This document shows positions 41,783-51,260 of a stretch of DNA of 64,000 bases, piece by piece. The position numbers and the translations under genes are program-made. Origin of the DNA: Hemileia vastatrix (Eukaryota; Basidiomycota; Pucciniomycetes; Pucciniales; Zaghouaniaceae); contig JASXTE010000002.1 of assembly GCA_030280995.1 (NCBI GenBank), positions 22,464,683 through 22,528,682 on the forward strand. Reading direction: 5' to 3'. Within the stretch, counting starts at the first letter, position 1; each line of letters begins with the position of its first letter. The notes below the pieces were generated by a model. It was given only the letters and a program-made list of their open reading frames with translations, was not told where the DNA came from and did no database searches.

Positions 41783-42454
41783 TATAATATAGGTTGTCAA
41801 ATTTTATTTCATGAATTAAAATTGAGCAAGTCATTAATTATACTGTACTTACTTAAAGTAATGAGCTATCTGGCCATGTGTCATATAAAGGTAATAATGG
41901 GAAAAAAAATTTCCCTTATGGGTTTTGTGTTTATATTTGTGTTTGATTTCATTGACTTCTTTCACAGATAATTTCCATTCACATTTTACTTGAATTTTCA
42001 ATAACATAATATTGTTAATTATATCATATGAATTTTTTACATTTTAATTTATGAAATGATTCAAAATTTGGTGATCTAAGGCCCTATATTGCCATTTTTT
42101 TAGATTTCATTTTTTTAATTAGAAAAAATTAGGAGAACCTCACCCCTACTATTGTAAATAGCAGGAGAGGGTATTTCAAAAAAAGTTTTTTTGATGTGAA
42201 TTTTTTTTTTTGACTTGGAAAAACAATTTTGTTCCCAATCCCCTGCTATGGTAACTAGTTGGTGAGGGTATTTCCCTAAAAAAATTTGAACATAAATTTT
42301 TTGACTTTCAAAAAAATTGGTGATTGTCACCCAATAATATAATAAATAGCAGGGCACATTATTGCCAAATTAAATATGCATACTGTGTCTCCATAAATTC
42401 TATTGGTATATCTAGATCTAATCTGTCTTATGACCAAATTATACATCAAGTTTT
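41783..42454. repeat. AT-rich spacer with hairpin repeats
   Basis: Contains GC-rich inverted motifs at about 42110-42360: CCTCACCCCTACTATTG with AATAGCAGGAGAGGG, CCCCTGCTATGG with GGTGAGGG, and TGTCACCCAATAAT with AATAGCAGGGCAC. Spacers are TTTTTTGACTT and AAAAAATTTG. Related to 6120-6275. No gene. Confidence 0.5.
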
Positions 42455-43956
42455 GTGTCAGGCTAAGATCAACTAAATGGACGTGAACTAGCTTGAAAAG
42501 TCTTTGTCTAGAAGATTTAAATGGTCCTATATGAATACTGTAGTATAAACCCAACAAATAGTAAAATATAATTCAGAATAAAGGTTTCAGTAATATAATT
42601 CTCACTATTCTTATATATGGCTTACAATCTTTTTAGTTGGTAGAAAAATAGAATCAATAATTTCAGATACTATTCAGGAGTCTTATAAAAGTACTAATTG
42701 AATTGTATTGTAATTTGTTTGGTTATATTGGATAAATTGAAGTGATAAAGAATGTAGAAAACAAGACCCAAAAACCTCCTCCTTTTATACACACTGAGTT
42801 CCCCAATAAATCCCTTGATGTACCATCCAATACAATGTTAATGACGCCTCAAACAACTAATAGACCTCTCCATCAACATCCCTAGTGACCCATGACATAA
42901 TTAAACAAGCAACAACCACCAAAATCCTATAAATAATAAGGGAGATCAATCAAAATTAAAGAAAAGACAAAAAGAGAGTATATGCGTATAAAACAATGAT
43001 ATAAAAGACTAAAGGAGACTTTTTAAGGTTAATAATAGTTAAATAATAAGGGGAATCTACTGTAGAAATGGAGGGGCTAATTCTGAAATTATACTACGTG
43101 AAATTCCCATCCAAAAATAACCAATATTGACTGAGAAACCACCCAAAAACTTAAAAAAGAGCGTGAGATGTGGGGTAACTACATGCAGTCCTTGGCAGGC
43201 GCTTGCACGGGTAAATCCTTGACTAAATTTAGGCTAATTTAAGAGTGGTGATGAAATAAGGTGCCAAGAGTGAGGTTATTAATGAAATTAGTGCATATAA
43301 ACAAGGTCAATGCACTATTAATTAAGCTAGGACACTAAATAAGCGCCTGTCGCCTATTTTAGTGTTTTTCCCCACAGTGGGCGTAGAATGTGGGGTAATT
43401 ATAGTGTGAAAAAGCTAACTTTGCTACAAATGAAGCTATTCACACAGGAAAAAAGCAGGCAGAATGTGGCCAGTACACAGAAGCCATTTCTGGCATAAAA
43501 AAAACCAAATTTTAAAAGTGTTATTTTTATGCACTTAAATAGCCAGATCAATAGTCCTAAATGAGCCCAATTGATCTGTCAAAGCGCATTTTTAATATTC
43601 TCCATTTTATAGCGCATATAGTCAACTTTTAAGTGAAATAAAGCGCATTTCTTGTTTTTTGCTTAAAACAATGAATATAACAGCTTTAAGTGTACTTAAA
43701 AATTATGTAGCCTTATACTTAAGGTTCTTAAAATCACCCTGACATATTCCAACTTAATATTAAGTACATAAGACCTATAAAAGGTGGATATATGCGTGTA
43801 TATAAGGTGTTATAATGGCATTTTTTGTGTATTTATCATAATTTTACTTATGTATACTATTTGTGTACTCTTATTTATTGTTCCCATGTATAGTTCATGT
43901 GTTTAACATAACTTATAAGCACTTTTTACTCAGTCCTGGGTATATACAGGCTGACA
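42455..43956 (-). repeat. E4 3' LTR (left edge uncertain)
   Basis: Right edge is firm: ACAGGCTGACA, then the purine tract in minus sense. TATAAAAGG in minus sense at 42781-42789 is the shared LTR TATA core. A TAGAAGATTT near 42510 resembles the U5 end of E2 and E3. AT-rich, no ORF. Confidence 0.5.
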
Positions 43957-44135
43957 CTCGCCCACCCAAAAAAAACAATAAAAACAATGATAAGTTATAC
44001 ATTTTAATTATTTATTTGTAATTTTCAGGTATTCAGATTAACTCTGTAGAATTAAAGATTATACTTTAAAGAAATAAAACATAATAGAATATTATGAGTA
44101 CTGGTTTTTAACCCCTCAGCTGGTTGAACAGAATT

Positions 44136-44241
44136 TTATTTCTGTTTAAATTTTTTAAGAAGGGTGGATAAATTAGAAATTTCTTTTTCAGGTATCCATT
44201 TATCAAATTCATTTGATTTCCCTTTAAATCTTAGTAAATAC
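44136..44241 (-). pseudogene. E4 chromodomain tail
   Basis: Reads YLLRFKGKSNEFDKWIPEKE, ISNLSTLLKKFKQK, stop. It joins exactly with ...KEKGTEY at 53022 when E3 and one AATAC are removed. This is the 3' end of E4 pol. Confidence 0.88.
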
Positions 44242-45065
44242 TGTCAAGGTTCACTCTTGGTCTAGAAGCTTTGGTACGGTGTAATATGAAGATTTTAAGG
44301 ATTTATCTGACTCTAAATAATTAGGTACGTATTTTCTCAATCAAGGATGATTCTTTTACTCAAATTAAGAGGTAGTTTTTAATAATTTATATAGATTATA
44401 GAATTAGAATTACGTATGTTGTAAATACTAAGGATATAAAATATAATAAATAAGTTTTAATTGTTGTAGTTGTAGTAAAATAAATTGGTAAAATAGAATC
44501 ATCAAAAGACAACAAAAAGAGAGGCCTTTTATAGGCAAAGGAGAGACAAAGCACAGCAATCAAATTCTAAAAACAGTAGGAAGAGAGAGAGAAAAAGAAC
44601 ATTCCAGAAAGAGTATTTCAAATAATAAAGTTATTCTAAAAAGAAGGTGTCAAAAAAGATGTATTTACAGAGTATGTCAGAAATACATCAATATTTTTAA
44701 TATTTACTGTAAAAGTCAATTCTAAATAAGAAATTTGATTTTTTTGTATATATTTAATATTATTTGAATATTTAAATCTTATTTTATATTTGTATTTATT
44801 TTTTAATATAAAATTTTATTTTTTCCCAACCTGTCAAATGGGCACGGTGTTAGAGAAAAATATAAGGGACAAAATTATAATTTTAATTTTACTTATTTAT
44901 TTAATTAATTAATTTAATTTTAACATTCTGTAATTAGTTAATTTATTATAACTAATTTTAATGCAACTAAATTATAATAAAATAATAATTAAAAATGATA
45001 AGGTGCGGCTTCATCCAGTAAATAATTAATTATTTCACTGGGTAAGTCTAGTAGCCTGGCTGACA
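44242..45065 (-). repeat. E3 3' LTR
   Basis: Minus: starts TGTCAGCCAGGCTACTAGAC and ends ACCTTGACA. TATA core at 44525-44533 (minus TATAAAAGG). Confidence 0.95.
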
Positions 45066-45080
45066 CTCCCTCACTCTAAA
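45066..45080 (-). other. E3 polypurine tract
   Basis: Minus AGAGTGAGGGAG directly before the 3' LTR, preceded by a T-rich run. Confidence 0.8.
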
Positions 45081-45099
45081 AAAAACAATAAAAAAAATG

Positions 45100-46938
45100 C
45101 TATGATTTTTTCTTTTTATACTTTTTTAGTAGAGTAGGAAGATTAGATATCTCCTTCCCAGGTATCCAAGAATCATATTCAGATGATTTATTCTTGAATC
45201 TCAATAAGTATTCTGTACCTTTCTCAGCAGTGACTATTCTGTCATTTAAAATTTTTTCAATTTCTGCTGTCTCAGTGATTTCATTTGGGGTTTTCTTTGG
45301 TCTACCCCTCCTTTTTGGAAATAAATCACTATTGGATGTGTAAGGTTTCAAAAGAGATATTGGAAAAACAGGATGTTTTCTGTCATATGGGGAATACAGA
45401 ATAACTTCAACTGCATTATCTCCAATCATTCTTCTGACAACAAAAGGACCAAAGAATGGATCATTTAATTTGTTATTACCTTGTAAGTTGAAGTGGACTG
45501 TAGAAATCAACACTTCATCACCCTTTTTAAAAGTGTATTCTTTATGGGATTTGTCCCATCTTTTCTTCTCATATTCAAATGATTTTTCAATACATTTTTG
45601 AGCATGATTTCTGCATAGTTGTTGCATTTGAAGAAAAGATTTTACACCAGGATGTATATCCAATTTAGGTATTTTGTTATTGAGAATTTGGGCAGGAGTA
45701 TTAGGAACATATCTAAGCCAGAGCTCAAAAGGCTTTCTTTGAGTAACAGAATGAACAGTGCTATTATAAGCAAATTCTAACCCAGGAAGTAAGGTAACCC
45801 AATCATGAGTGAATCTGTCATTATCTTTATACTCAAGGCCAAAGGCACAATATCTTCTTATCATGTCCTCTAAAGTCTGAATCATTCTTTCAGCTAATCC
45901 ATCAGTCTGAGGGTGATGGGCAGTAGAAAGTTTCAGATCACAACCACAAACATCCATCAGAGACATCCAAAATTCAGAAGTAAATTTAGGGTCTCTGTCA
46001 GAGATTATGGCTTTAGGAAAACCAGCAGTATTAAACATATGAGACCACCATAAGAAAGCTAATTCTTTAGTGGAAACATCCTTGTGGGTAGGGATAAATT
46101 TACACATTTTTGTGAATCTGTCCACAATAACCCAACAAGAGTTATAACTGTCTTTACCAGCAATAGGTAATCCTGTTACAAAATCCATGTTTATTATTTG
46201 CCATGGAGCATCAGGAGGTTCAATATGTTGCATTAATCCTGCTCTTTTACCAGTTAATCTTTTTGATTTTTGGCATGAATCACAGGATTCAACATATAAT
46301 TTTGTGTCCTCAGACATATTAGCCCTCCAAGCAGTGTTCTTAATTCTGATCATTGTTTTGTCAAGATCTAAATGTCCAGCTAATATGTCATCATGACAAA
46401 TTTTCAAGATGATTTCTTTCATAGAAGGAGGAATAACAATAACATGACTCAACTTTCTTCTATAATATAGGTATCCTTCATCAATTGAAAATTTTCCTTT
46501 TTCCAAAGCTTTTTGGTACTTTGGTGGAAGGGTTTTAATTAATGCTTGTATTGAAGCATTCTTTGGATCATTTAATATGGTGCATAACTTTTTCAAGTCA
46601 GTGTCCTTATCATATGATTCCAGAATAAGCTGTAATAGCTCTTCCTCCATGTCAACCACATATATCCCATGGATATGGATAATTTCATCCTCTGGATCAT
46701 AAGCAGGATTAGAGTCATCATTTGGTAAGGGTAACCTTAAAAACATATCCACATTTGAGTGACCAATACCAGCTCTTTGAATAATTGTCATTCTCCCTCT
46801 GTACTCTTGAACAGCCAGCTGCCATCTAAACATATGTCTATTAGGTGTTTTCAAGTTTAAAAGGGATTTAACTGCACTGCAGTCAGTGACAAGTTCAAAT
46901 TTCTGGTCATCTAGGTAATAATGAAGCTTTTCTAGAGC
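45100..46938 (-). CDS. E3 RNase H end, integrase and chromodomain
   Basis: Continues the polyprotein frame after the TGA at 46939-46941. Starts with the end of RNase H (ALEKLHYYLDDQKFELVTDC, KTPNRHMFRWQLAVQEYRGR). Zinc-binding: CHDDILAGHLDLDKTMIRIK ... CDSCQKSKR. Catalytic core: Asp in NMDFVTGLP, Asp in AIISDRDPKFTSEFW, Glu in TDGLAERMIQ. GPF/Y module: FGPFVVRRMIGDNAVEVILY. Chromodomain at the C-terminus: AEIEKILNDRIV, TEYLLRFKNKSSEYDSWIPG. All catalytic residues are present. The chromodomain has Phe and Ser where aromatic-cage Trp and Tyr/Phe are usual, so binding to methylated H3 is doubtful. Ends at 45100, 20 bp before the purine tract. Confidence 0.92.
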   Translation of the reverse strand, partial: ALEKLHYYLDDQKFELVTDCSAVKSLLNLKTPNRHMFRWQLAVQEYRGRMTIIQRAGIGHSNVDMFLRLPLPNDDSNPAYDPEDEIIHIHGIYVVDMEEELLQLILESYDKDTDLKKLCTILNDPKNASIQALIKTLPPKYQKALEKGKFSIDEGYLYYRRKLSHVIVIPPSMKEIILKICHDDILAGHLDLDKTMIRIKNTAWRANMSEDTKLYVESCDSCQKSKRLTGKRAGLMQHIEPPDAPWQIINMDFVTGLPIAGKDSYNSCWVIVDRFTKMCKFIPTHKDVSTKELAFLWWSHMFNTAGFPKAIISDRDPKFTSEFWMSLMDVCGCDLKLSTAHHPQTDGLAERMIQTLEDMIRRYCAFGLEYKDNDRFTHDWVTLLPGLEFAYNSTVHSVTQRKPFELWLRYVPNTPAQILNNKIPKLDIHPGVKSFLQMQQLCRNHAQKCIEKSFEYEKKRWDKSHKEYTFKKGDEVLISTVHFNLQGNNKLNDPFFGPFVVRRMIGDNAVEVILYSPYDRKHPVFPISLLKPYTSNSDLFPKRRGRPKKTPNEITETAEIEKILNDRIVTAEKGTEYLLRFKNKSSEYDSWIPGKEISNLPTLLKKYKKKKS

Positions 46939-49470
46939 TCATACTACAGCTAAACACTCTAATTGAGTAGCACCATATTTCAATTCACTATTTCTCAAGG
47001 TTCTTGAAATATAACAAATTACTACTTCTGAAACTTTATCATTTATCACTTGTTTTTGATGGAGGGCAGCACCAAGACCAATGAAACTGGCATCAGTGTA
47101 CAAAACAAATGGTTGATCAAAGTCAGGTAAAGCAAGAATTGGTGCTGACATCAAACAGTGTTTCATAATGTGAAAGGCTCTTTGTCTTTCACTATTCCAG
47201 ACAAAAGCAACATCCTTTCTAGTTAATTGGGTAAGGGGTAAAGCTATGACTTGGTAATTTTTAATATACTGTCTATAGTATCCACACATTCCCAAAAAAC
47301 TTTGGAGCTCTCTCACTGTTGTAGGAGCTTTCACCTGTTGTATGGCTGCCACTTTGTTCTGTTCAACACATATCTGTAAGCCTGAAACAACATGACCAAG
47401 AACTTTTAAAGAATGGAAACCAAATTTACATTTCTTTAAAGCAAGTGTCATATTTATTTCATCCATTTTCTGGAATACTTTACACAGGTGTTTAAGATGG
47501 TCCTCAAATGTTTTTGAGAATATAATGATATCATCAATATAAACCATCAGCCAACCTTCAATTATCTCTTGATGGAATGTGTTATCCATTACTTTTTGGA
47601 AAACAAAAGGGGCATTTTTAGGGCCAAATGGCATCCTAATATACTTATAAATACCCATATGAGTGGCAATCATCAGAAAGTTCTGAGAACTTTTCTCAAC
47701 AGGTACCTGGTGATATCCCTTATTACCATCCAAACAGCTGATATATTTAGCACCCTGTAAAGTAGCATGTATAGAGCTGATTCTAGGTAAAGGATAGATA
47801 TCATCAACAGTATAAGTATTTAGTGCTCTATAATCACCACATAACCTGGCTTTATCTTTCTCATAAGAAATTACGACAGGTGAGATAACACAATATTTAG
47901 GTGTTTCAACTACCTTTTCAATAATATTCATTTTTAAAAGGGTAGAGATATTATCTTCAATATCTTTTCTCTTTGTGTGAGAAGGAGGATAAGGCTTCTT
48001 CTTTAAACTAGGTGGTATATCAGTTAATGGGCAAGACAATGAAAGTTTCATTTCCTCTTTAACTAATCCCAGTTCATGTGACCCATGAGCAAAGGCCATA
48101 GGAAAAGATTTTATCAAGTTAATGATGGAATCTTTATCTTCACCAGAAAGTTTTTCTCCAAAAGAGGCATTGTCAATTTCAGACATAAGGGCATGCATTT
48201 CCTTTGTAGATCTTCCTTTATATTGAACCGCAGAATTACATGTGTTCAATTCTGGTTTTAATAATTTTTTAGGGGAGGAAATTTTAAATTTTCTCTTCCC
48301 ATTCATCCCCATTGTGAAACATTGGTTTGAAGTATCCAATTTTATGCCATATTTGGTTAAAATATCATTCCCTACAATATACCAATTGCTCAAGTTATCA
48401 TTTTTCATGACAACAAAATCACAAATAGCTCTTACAAAACCATGGTTATATTTAAAAAACACTGTGGCTTTGTATTTACCAATGGGGGACAAAACAGAGC
48501 CATACCCTTTCCAATTTTCAGAAATGATAGGCAAAAGTTTAGATTTATAGTCTTGATCTACTGAAGCAAGTGCTCTTTCAGATACTACACTTCCTCCAGC
48601 TCCAGAATCCAGAACAACTTCAATGCTGGTTCCATTGATCAAGACTGGTGCCTTAATAGGGGCAATAACAATTGAGTTATCCTCAATGTTCTTTATGACC
48701 TCAGCATCCTCCACTGTAGATAAATCATTATTATCAATGTCAATAGTATTTAAATAATGAATATCCTCTTCGAGCATCAAGATTTCTTGTTGAGATTCAT
48801 ATGAAATATTGCTGGCACAATCACTTGATGTATCATCCAGTGCCACTGTGTCATCAGCATGCTCCTCTGCTTGTTCTACAAGATTTATCTTCCTGTCACA
48901 AACATGGCCTTTCTGCCAAGGTTTGTTGCACTTGAAGCAAGTTTTTGTTGCATACTTCTTTGGTGCAACAGGGGCAGAAGGTTTACCAACCTTTTCCAGA
49001 GGTTTTTGTTGGTAAGTGGAGGGTTTCTCCAAAGGGGTCCTAGGAATGAATCTTCTTTCATCATACTTATTGTTTAGAAGTATCTCATTGCAAGTATTAA
49101 TGAAAGAAGAGGGTTCTTTGGAGAACTCAGTCCTAGCCACAATCAAGTCTCTCAGAGACATTGGTAATTTATAGAGGATCCTGTCCTTCCATAAATCAAA
49201 CTCCATATTTGGGTCCATTGCCCTTAAGATTTTTACAAGTTTCATTAAAAACTCAATAGGTTTATCAGTAGAAGAGCTATATCTAGTTTCCTCATACTGC
49301 CTTTGTTGAGCCATTCTGAACTTGGAGCCACCAAATTGTGCTTTAATTAATTTCTTCCAATCCTCCCATGAGTAGTCATTCCCATCCAGGAGAACAGATT
49401 CATACCACATCAGGGCAACATTAGTAAACAAAGAAATTAACTTGGACGCAATTTCCTCATCGGAGAGTTT
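46939..49470 (-). CDS. E3 Gag C-part, protease, RT and RNase H
   Basis: Same frame as gag, after a single TAA at 49471-49473. Capsid-like domain (MWYESVLLDGNDYSWEDWKK), then the zinc knuckle CFKCNKPWQKGHVC at about 48895-48940. Protease: VVLDSGAGGSVVS near 48600 with intact Asp-Ser-Gly. RT: CVISPVVISYEKDKARLCGD, YTVDDIYPLPR, MPFGPKNAPFVF, YIDD at 47530-47541. RNase H: FVLYTDASFIGLGAALHQKQ near 47090. It ends at a TGA (46939-46941) that replaces the Trp codon seen in E4 (MMWALEKLHYY). Otherwise open, all catalytic motifs kept. Order PR-RT-RH-IN places it in Ty3/Gypsy. Confidence 0.93.
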   Translation of the reverse strand, partial: KLSDEEIASKLISLFTNVALMWYESVLLDGNDYSWEDWKKLIKAQFGGSKFRMAQQRQYEETRYSSSTDKPIEFLMKLVKILRAMDPNMEFDLWKDRILYKLPMSLRDLIVARTEFSKEPSSFINTCNEILLNNKYDERRFIPRTPLEKPSTYQQKPLEKVGKPSAPVAPKKYATKTCFKCNKPWQKGHVCDRKINLVEQAEEHADDTVALDDTSSDCASNISYESQQEILMLEEDIHYLNTIDIDNNDLSTVEDAEVIKNIEDNSIVIAPIKAPVLINGTSIEVVLDSGAGGSVVSERALASVDQDYKSKLLPIISENWKGYGSVLSPIGKYKATVFFKYNHGFVRAICDFVVMKNDNLSNWYIVGNDILTKYGIKLDTSNQCFTMGMNGKRKFKISSPKKLLKPELNTCNSAVQYKGRSTKEMHALMSEIDNASFGEKLSGEDKDSIINLIKSFPMAFAHGSHELGLVKEEMKLSLSCPLTDIPPSLKKKPYPPSHTKRKDIEDNISTLLKMNIIEKVVETPKYCVISPVVISYEKDKARLCGDYRALNTYTVDDIYPLPRISSIHATLQGAKYISCLDGNKGYHQVPVEKSSQNFLMIATHMGIYKYIRMPFGPKNAPFVFQKVMDNTFHQEIIEGWLMVYIDDIIIFSKTFEDHLKHLCKVFQKMDEINMTLALKKCKFGFHSLKVLGHVVSGLQICVEQNKVAAIQQVKAPTTVRELQSFLGMCGYYRQYIKNYQVIALPLTQLTRKDVAFVWNSERQRAFHIMKHCLMSAPILALPDFDQPFVLYTDASFIGLGAALHQKQVINDKVSEVVICYISRTLRNSELKYGATQLECLAVV

Positions 49471-51123
49471 TTAAGAATTTTTTAAATTATCAATTCTGCA
49501 AATAAATTGTTGCCAATCAGAAGAAGAATCACCATCAAATGTTGGGTACTGGTCAAGTTTTGGCCAATTCTTTTGATTTGAAGGAGTCTCCTTAGTACTA
49601 GCTTGTTTCTGAGTAAGAAGCAGCTGTAATTTCTCTAATTGTGCTGAAATCTCATTGTTTAATCCTTCTGTTGCAGATCCTGGTGCATCATCAGTTTTTG
49701 ATGGAAACTCAGTGTTATCAACAGGTATTTCTGGATCAATTTTTATTTTAGATGAATTAGCCACAGGTACTGGTTGAGCATCCTGCACTATATGTTCCTT
49801 CACAGAAATGTCTGAATATTTTTGGTCATTTAACAATGAGTTCAATTTTTCTTCAATGGTTGTTAGTCTTGTTTTCATTCTTGGAAGACTAGATAAACTT
49901 TCATTGATAGTTGCAAAAGATAATTGATTTTTATGTTGAAAAGATGAAAAATGGTCACTCAATCTTTTCAGATTTATCTTATCTATCTCTACCTCCTGGC
50001 AACAGGCAGATACAGTATCTTTTAGTTTAGACAAATCATTTTTTATATTTTGCCATAAAGCAATTTTCTTTTCATGGGTTGCTTTGTAATGAGACAATTC
50101 ATCAGAGACTCTTTGAGCTTCACTTTTTAATGCTTGATATCCTTGATCAGTTAACAAACTATTATATCTTTGAGTCAATTGCATATTGTTCATTATATGA
50201 TTTTGTTTGGCAATAATATCTCTCAAGTGCTCATCATTAATTCTTGCTACATCTGGAGTGTTTCTCAATAAGGAAACTGAGTAACTTTCCAGACTCTCAT
50301 AGAACTCAGGGTCAAGAGTTTCATCAATCACAGCCATATCAGGATTAATCATTGAGGTAGCAATTAAAAGTAATGGATTGGATACATGAGATAACTGTCT
50401 ACTATTCCCAGCTTCTATAGGTCTCAAGGTTTCATCCTGCCTTCCAGATTTACCTGAAGGAACAGAGTCAGCCACAAGAAAAGGCACTTGAGAATCAATA
50501 GAGGGACGTACCAGGGTTTTCTGGGTATCACCATATTGGGCTTCCTTCTTCTTTTGCCTCCTTGATAAGGGTGGGGAGGAGTGGGGTTGACCTGGGTGGG
50601 CCTTGATGGACCTACCTGATGTAACTGATGCTGGTTTTGAGCCAAGTAGTCCCACTGTGTGTTGAGCCAGTCCCACTGCCACTTGGACACTTCCACCATC
50701 TCTTGGGATTGGGGAGTCAATTGTTGTTGATCCCTGGGAGGAAGAGGTTTCCTTTTCTCTTGGAGAAAAGTATCTGTTCTTTTCACCTTTTCTTCCAAGG
50801 CATCTACCCTTACCTTTAGTTTCAAGCTGTCTGTCCTTAACTCCTTTATGTGGGTTGACAGATTCTTTATCTGCTGGGACAACGGCATCTTTTTTATCTT
50901 GAAGCCTTTTGGAAGCTCTTCTGGTGGGTTTGTCATGGGCTTCTGATCCTGAGTATTGTCCACTAGGATTTCTACTTCTTCCATTTCTACATCCTGTTTG
51001 GGGCAAGGATTTATTAGCTTGAGAAATTCTTCTTGTTAAAGGAAAACTTACAGAAGTAGGCTCATCATAATCAATTAAGTCTAGTTCTTCTTCACGTGCA
51101 GCAAAACCACTTTGATCAGTCAT
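49471..51123 (-). CDS. E3 Gag N-terminal part (550 aa to a premature stop)
   Basis: From ATG 51123 (MTDQSGFAAREEELDLIDYD). Basic, low-complexity first 170 residues, a conserved VPFLVADSVPSGKSGR stretch, SMINPDMAVIDETLDPEFYE, then a long coiled coil (about residues 290-430) and the start of the capsid-like domain (NWPKLDQYPTFDGDSSSDWQ). Ends with NLKNS, TAA, where E1 has a Tyr codon (NLKFSYKLPDEE), so it is a single nonsense change. The following KLSDEEIASKLISLF continues in frame. An overlapping +1 ORF covers 50424-50984. Confidence 0.92.
   Translation of the reverse strand: MTDQSGFAAREEELDLIDYDEPTSVSFPLTRRISQANKSLPQTGCRNGRSRNPSGQYSGSEAHDKPTRRASKRLQDKKDAVVPADKESVNPHKGVKDRQLETKGKGRCLGRKGEKNRYFSPREKETSSSQGSTTIDSPIPRDGGSVQVAVGLAQHTVGLLGSKPASVTSGRSIKAHPGQPHSSPPLSRRQKKKEAQYGDTQKTLVRPSIDSQVPFLVADSVPSGKSGRQDETLRPIEAGNSRQLSHVSNPLLLIATSMINPDMAVIDETLDPEFYESLESYSVSLLRNTPDVARINDEHLRDIIAKQNHIMNNMQLTQRYNSLLTDQGYQALKSEAQRVSDELSHYKATHEKKIALWQNIKNDLSKLKDTVSACCQEVEIDKINLKRLSDHFSSFQHKNQLSFATINESLSSLPRMKTRLTTIEEKLNSLLNDQKYSDISVKEHIVQDAQPVPVANSSKIKIDPEIPVDNTEFPSKTDDAPGSATEGLNNEISAQLEKLQLLLTQKQASTKETPSNQKNWPKLDQYPTFDGDSSSDWQQFICRIDNLKNS
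50424..50984 (-). CDS. E3 overlapping ORF in +1 frame of gag (186 aa)
   Basis: ATG at 50984, +1 to gag, fully open for 186 codons. N-terminus NPPEELPKGFKIKKMPL, then a heptad-rich segment (LSQQIKNLSTHIKELRTDSL, KVRVDALEEKVKRTD), a Gln/Pro linker, KWQWDWLNTQWDYLAQNQ, a PPHPYQGGKRRRK basic patch and KPW. Here, unlike E1 and E2, the frame runs on past KPW with a hydrophobic tail (VPLLILKCLFLWLTLFL). Gag-frame codons over the same DNA are also open. Conservation with E2 is strong in this frame. Possible roles: a nucleic-acid or particle cofactor, or an alternative Gag N-terminus. No known family recognised. Confidence 0.68.
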   Translation of the reverse strand: MEEVEILVDNTQDQKPMTNPPEELPKGFKIKKMPLSQQIKNLSTHIKELRTDSLKLKVRVDALEEKVKRTDTFLQEKRKPLPPRDQQQLTPQSQEMVEVSKWQWDWLNTQWDYLAQNQHQLHQVGPSRPTQVNPTPPHPYQGGKRRRKPNMVIPRKPWYVPLLILKCLFLWLTLFLQVNLEGRMKP

Positions 51124-51260
51124 TTTAAGATTCCACTGAAATGAAGGAAAGAGACAAAAATTAATTAGTCTTTTATTTTTAATTTTTATTTAACAGAAAT
51201 AAAATAAAAATAATAAAAAAAATCTTTTTAGGATAAAAATCAACTTAATTAAAATTAATA
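51124..51260 (-). other. E3 leader next to gag
   Basis: A/T-rich sequence between gag ATG and the motif array. Nothing else seen. Confidence 0.4.

Noticed and set aside
41782..43956. Calling the whole stretch an LTR of E4
   Set aside because: Only the right edge at 43956 is firm. The left part has hairpin repeats also found outside E4, so I placed the edge tentatively at 42455.
45100..51123. Reading E3 as several separate genes
   Set aside because: The pieces are in one frame, divided only by TAA 49471 and TGA 46939. Relatives have sense codons there, so it is one Gag-Pol.
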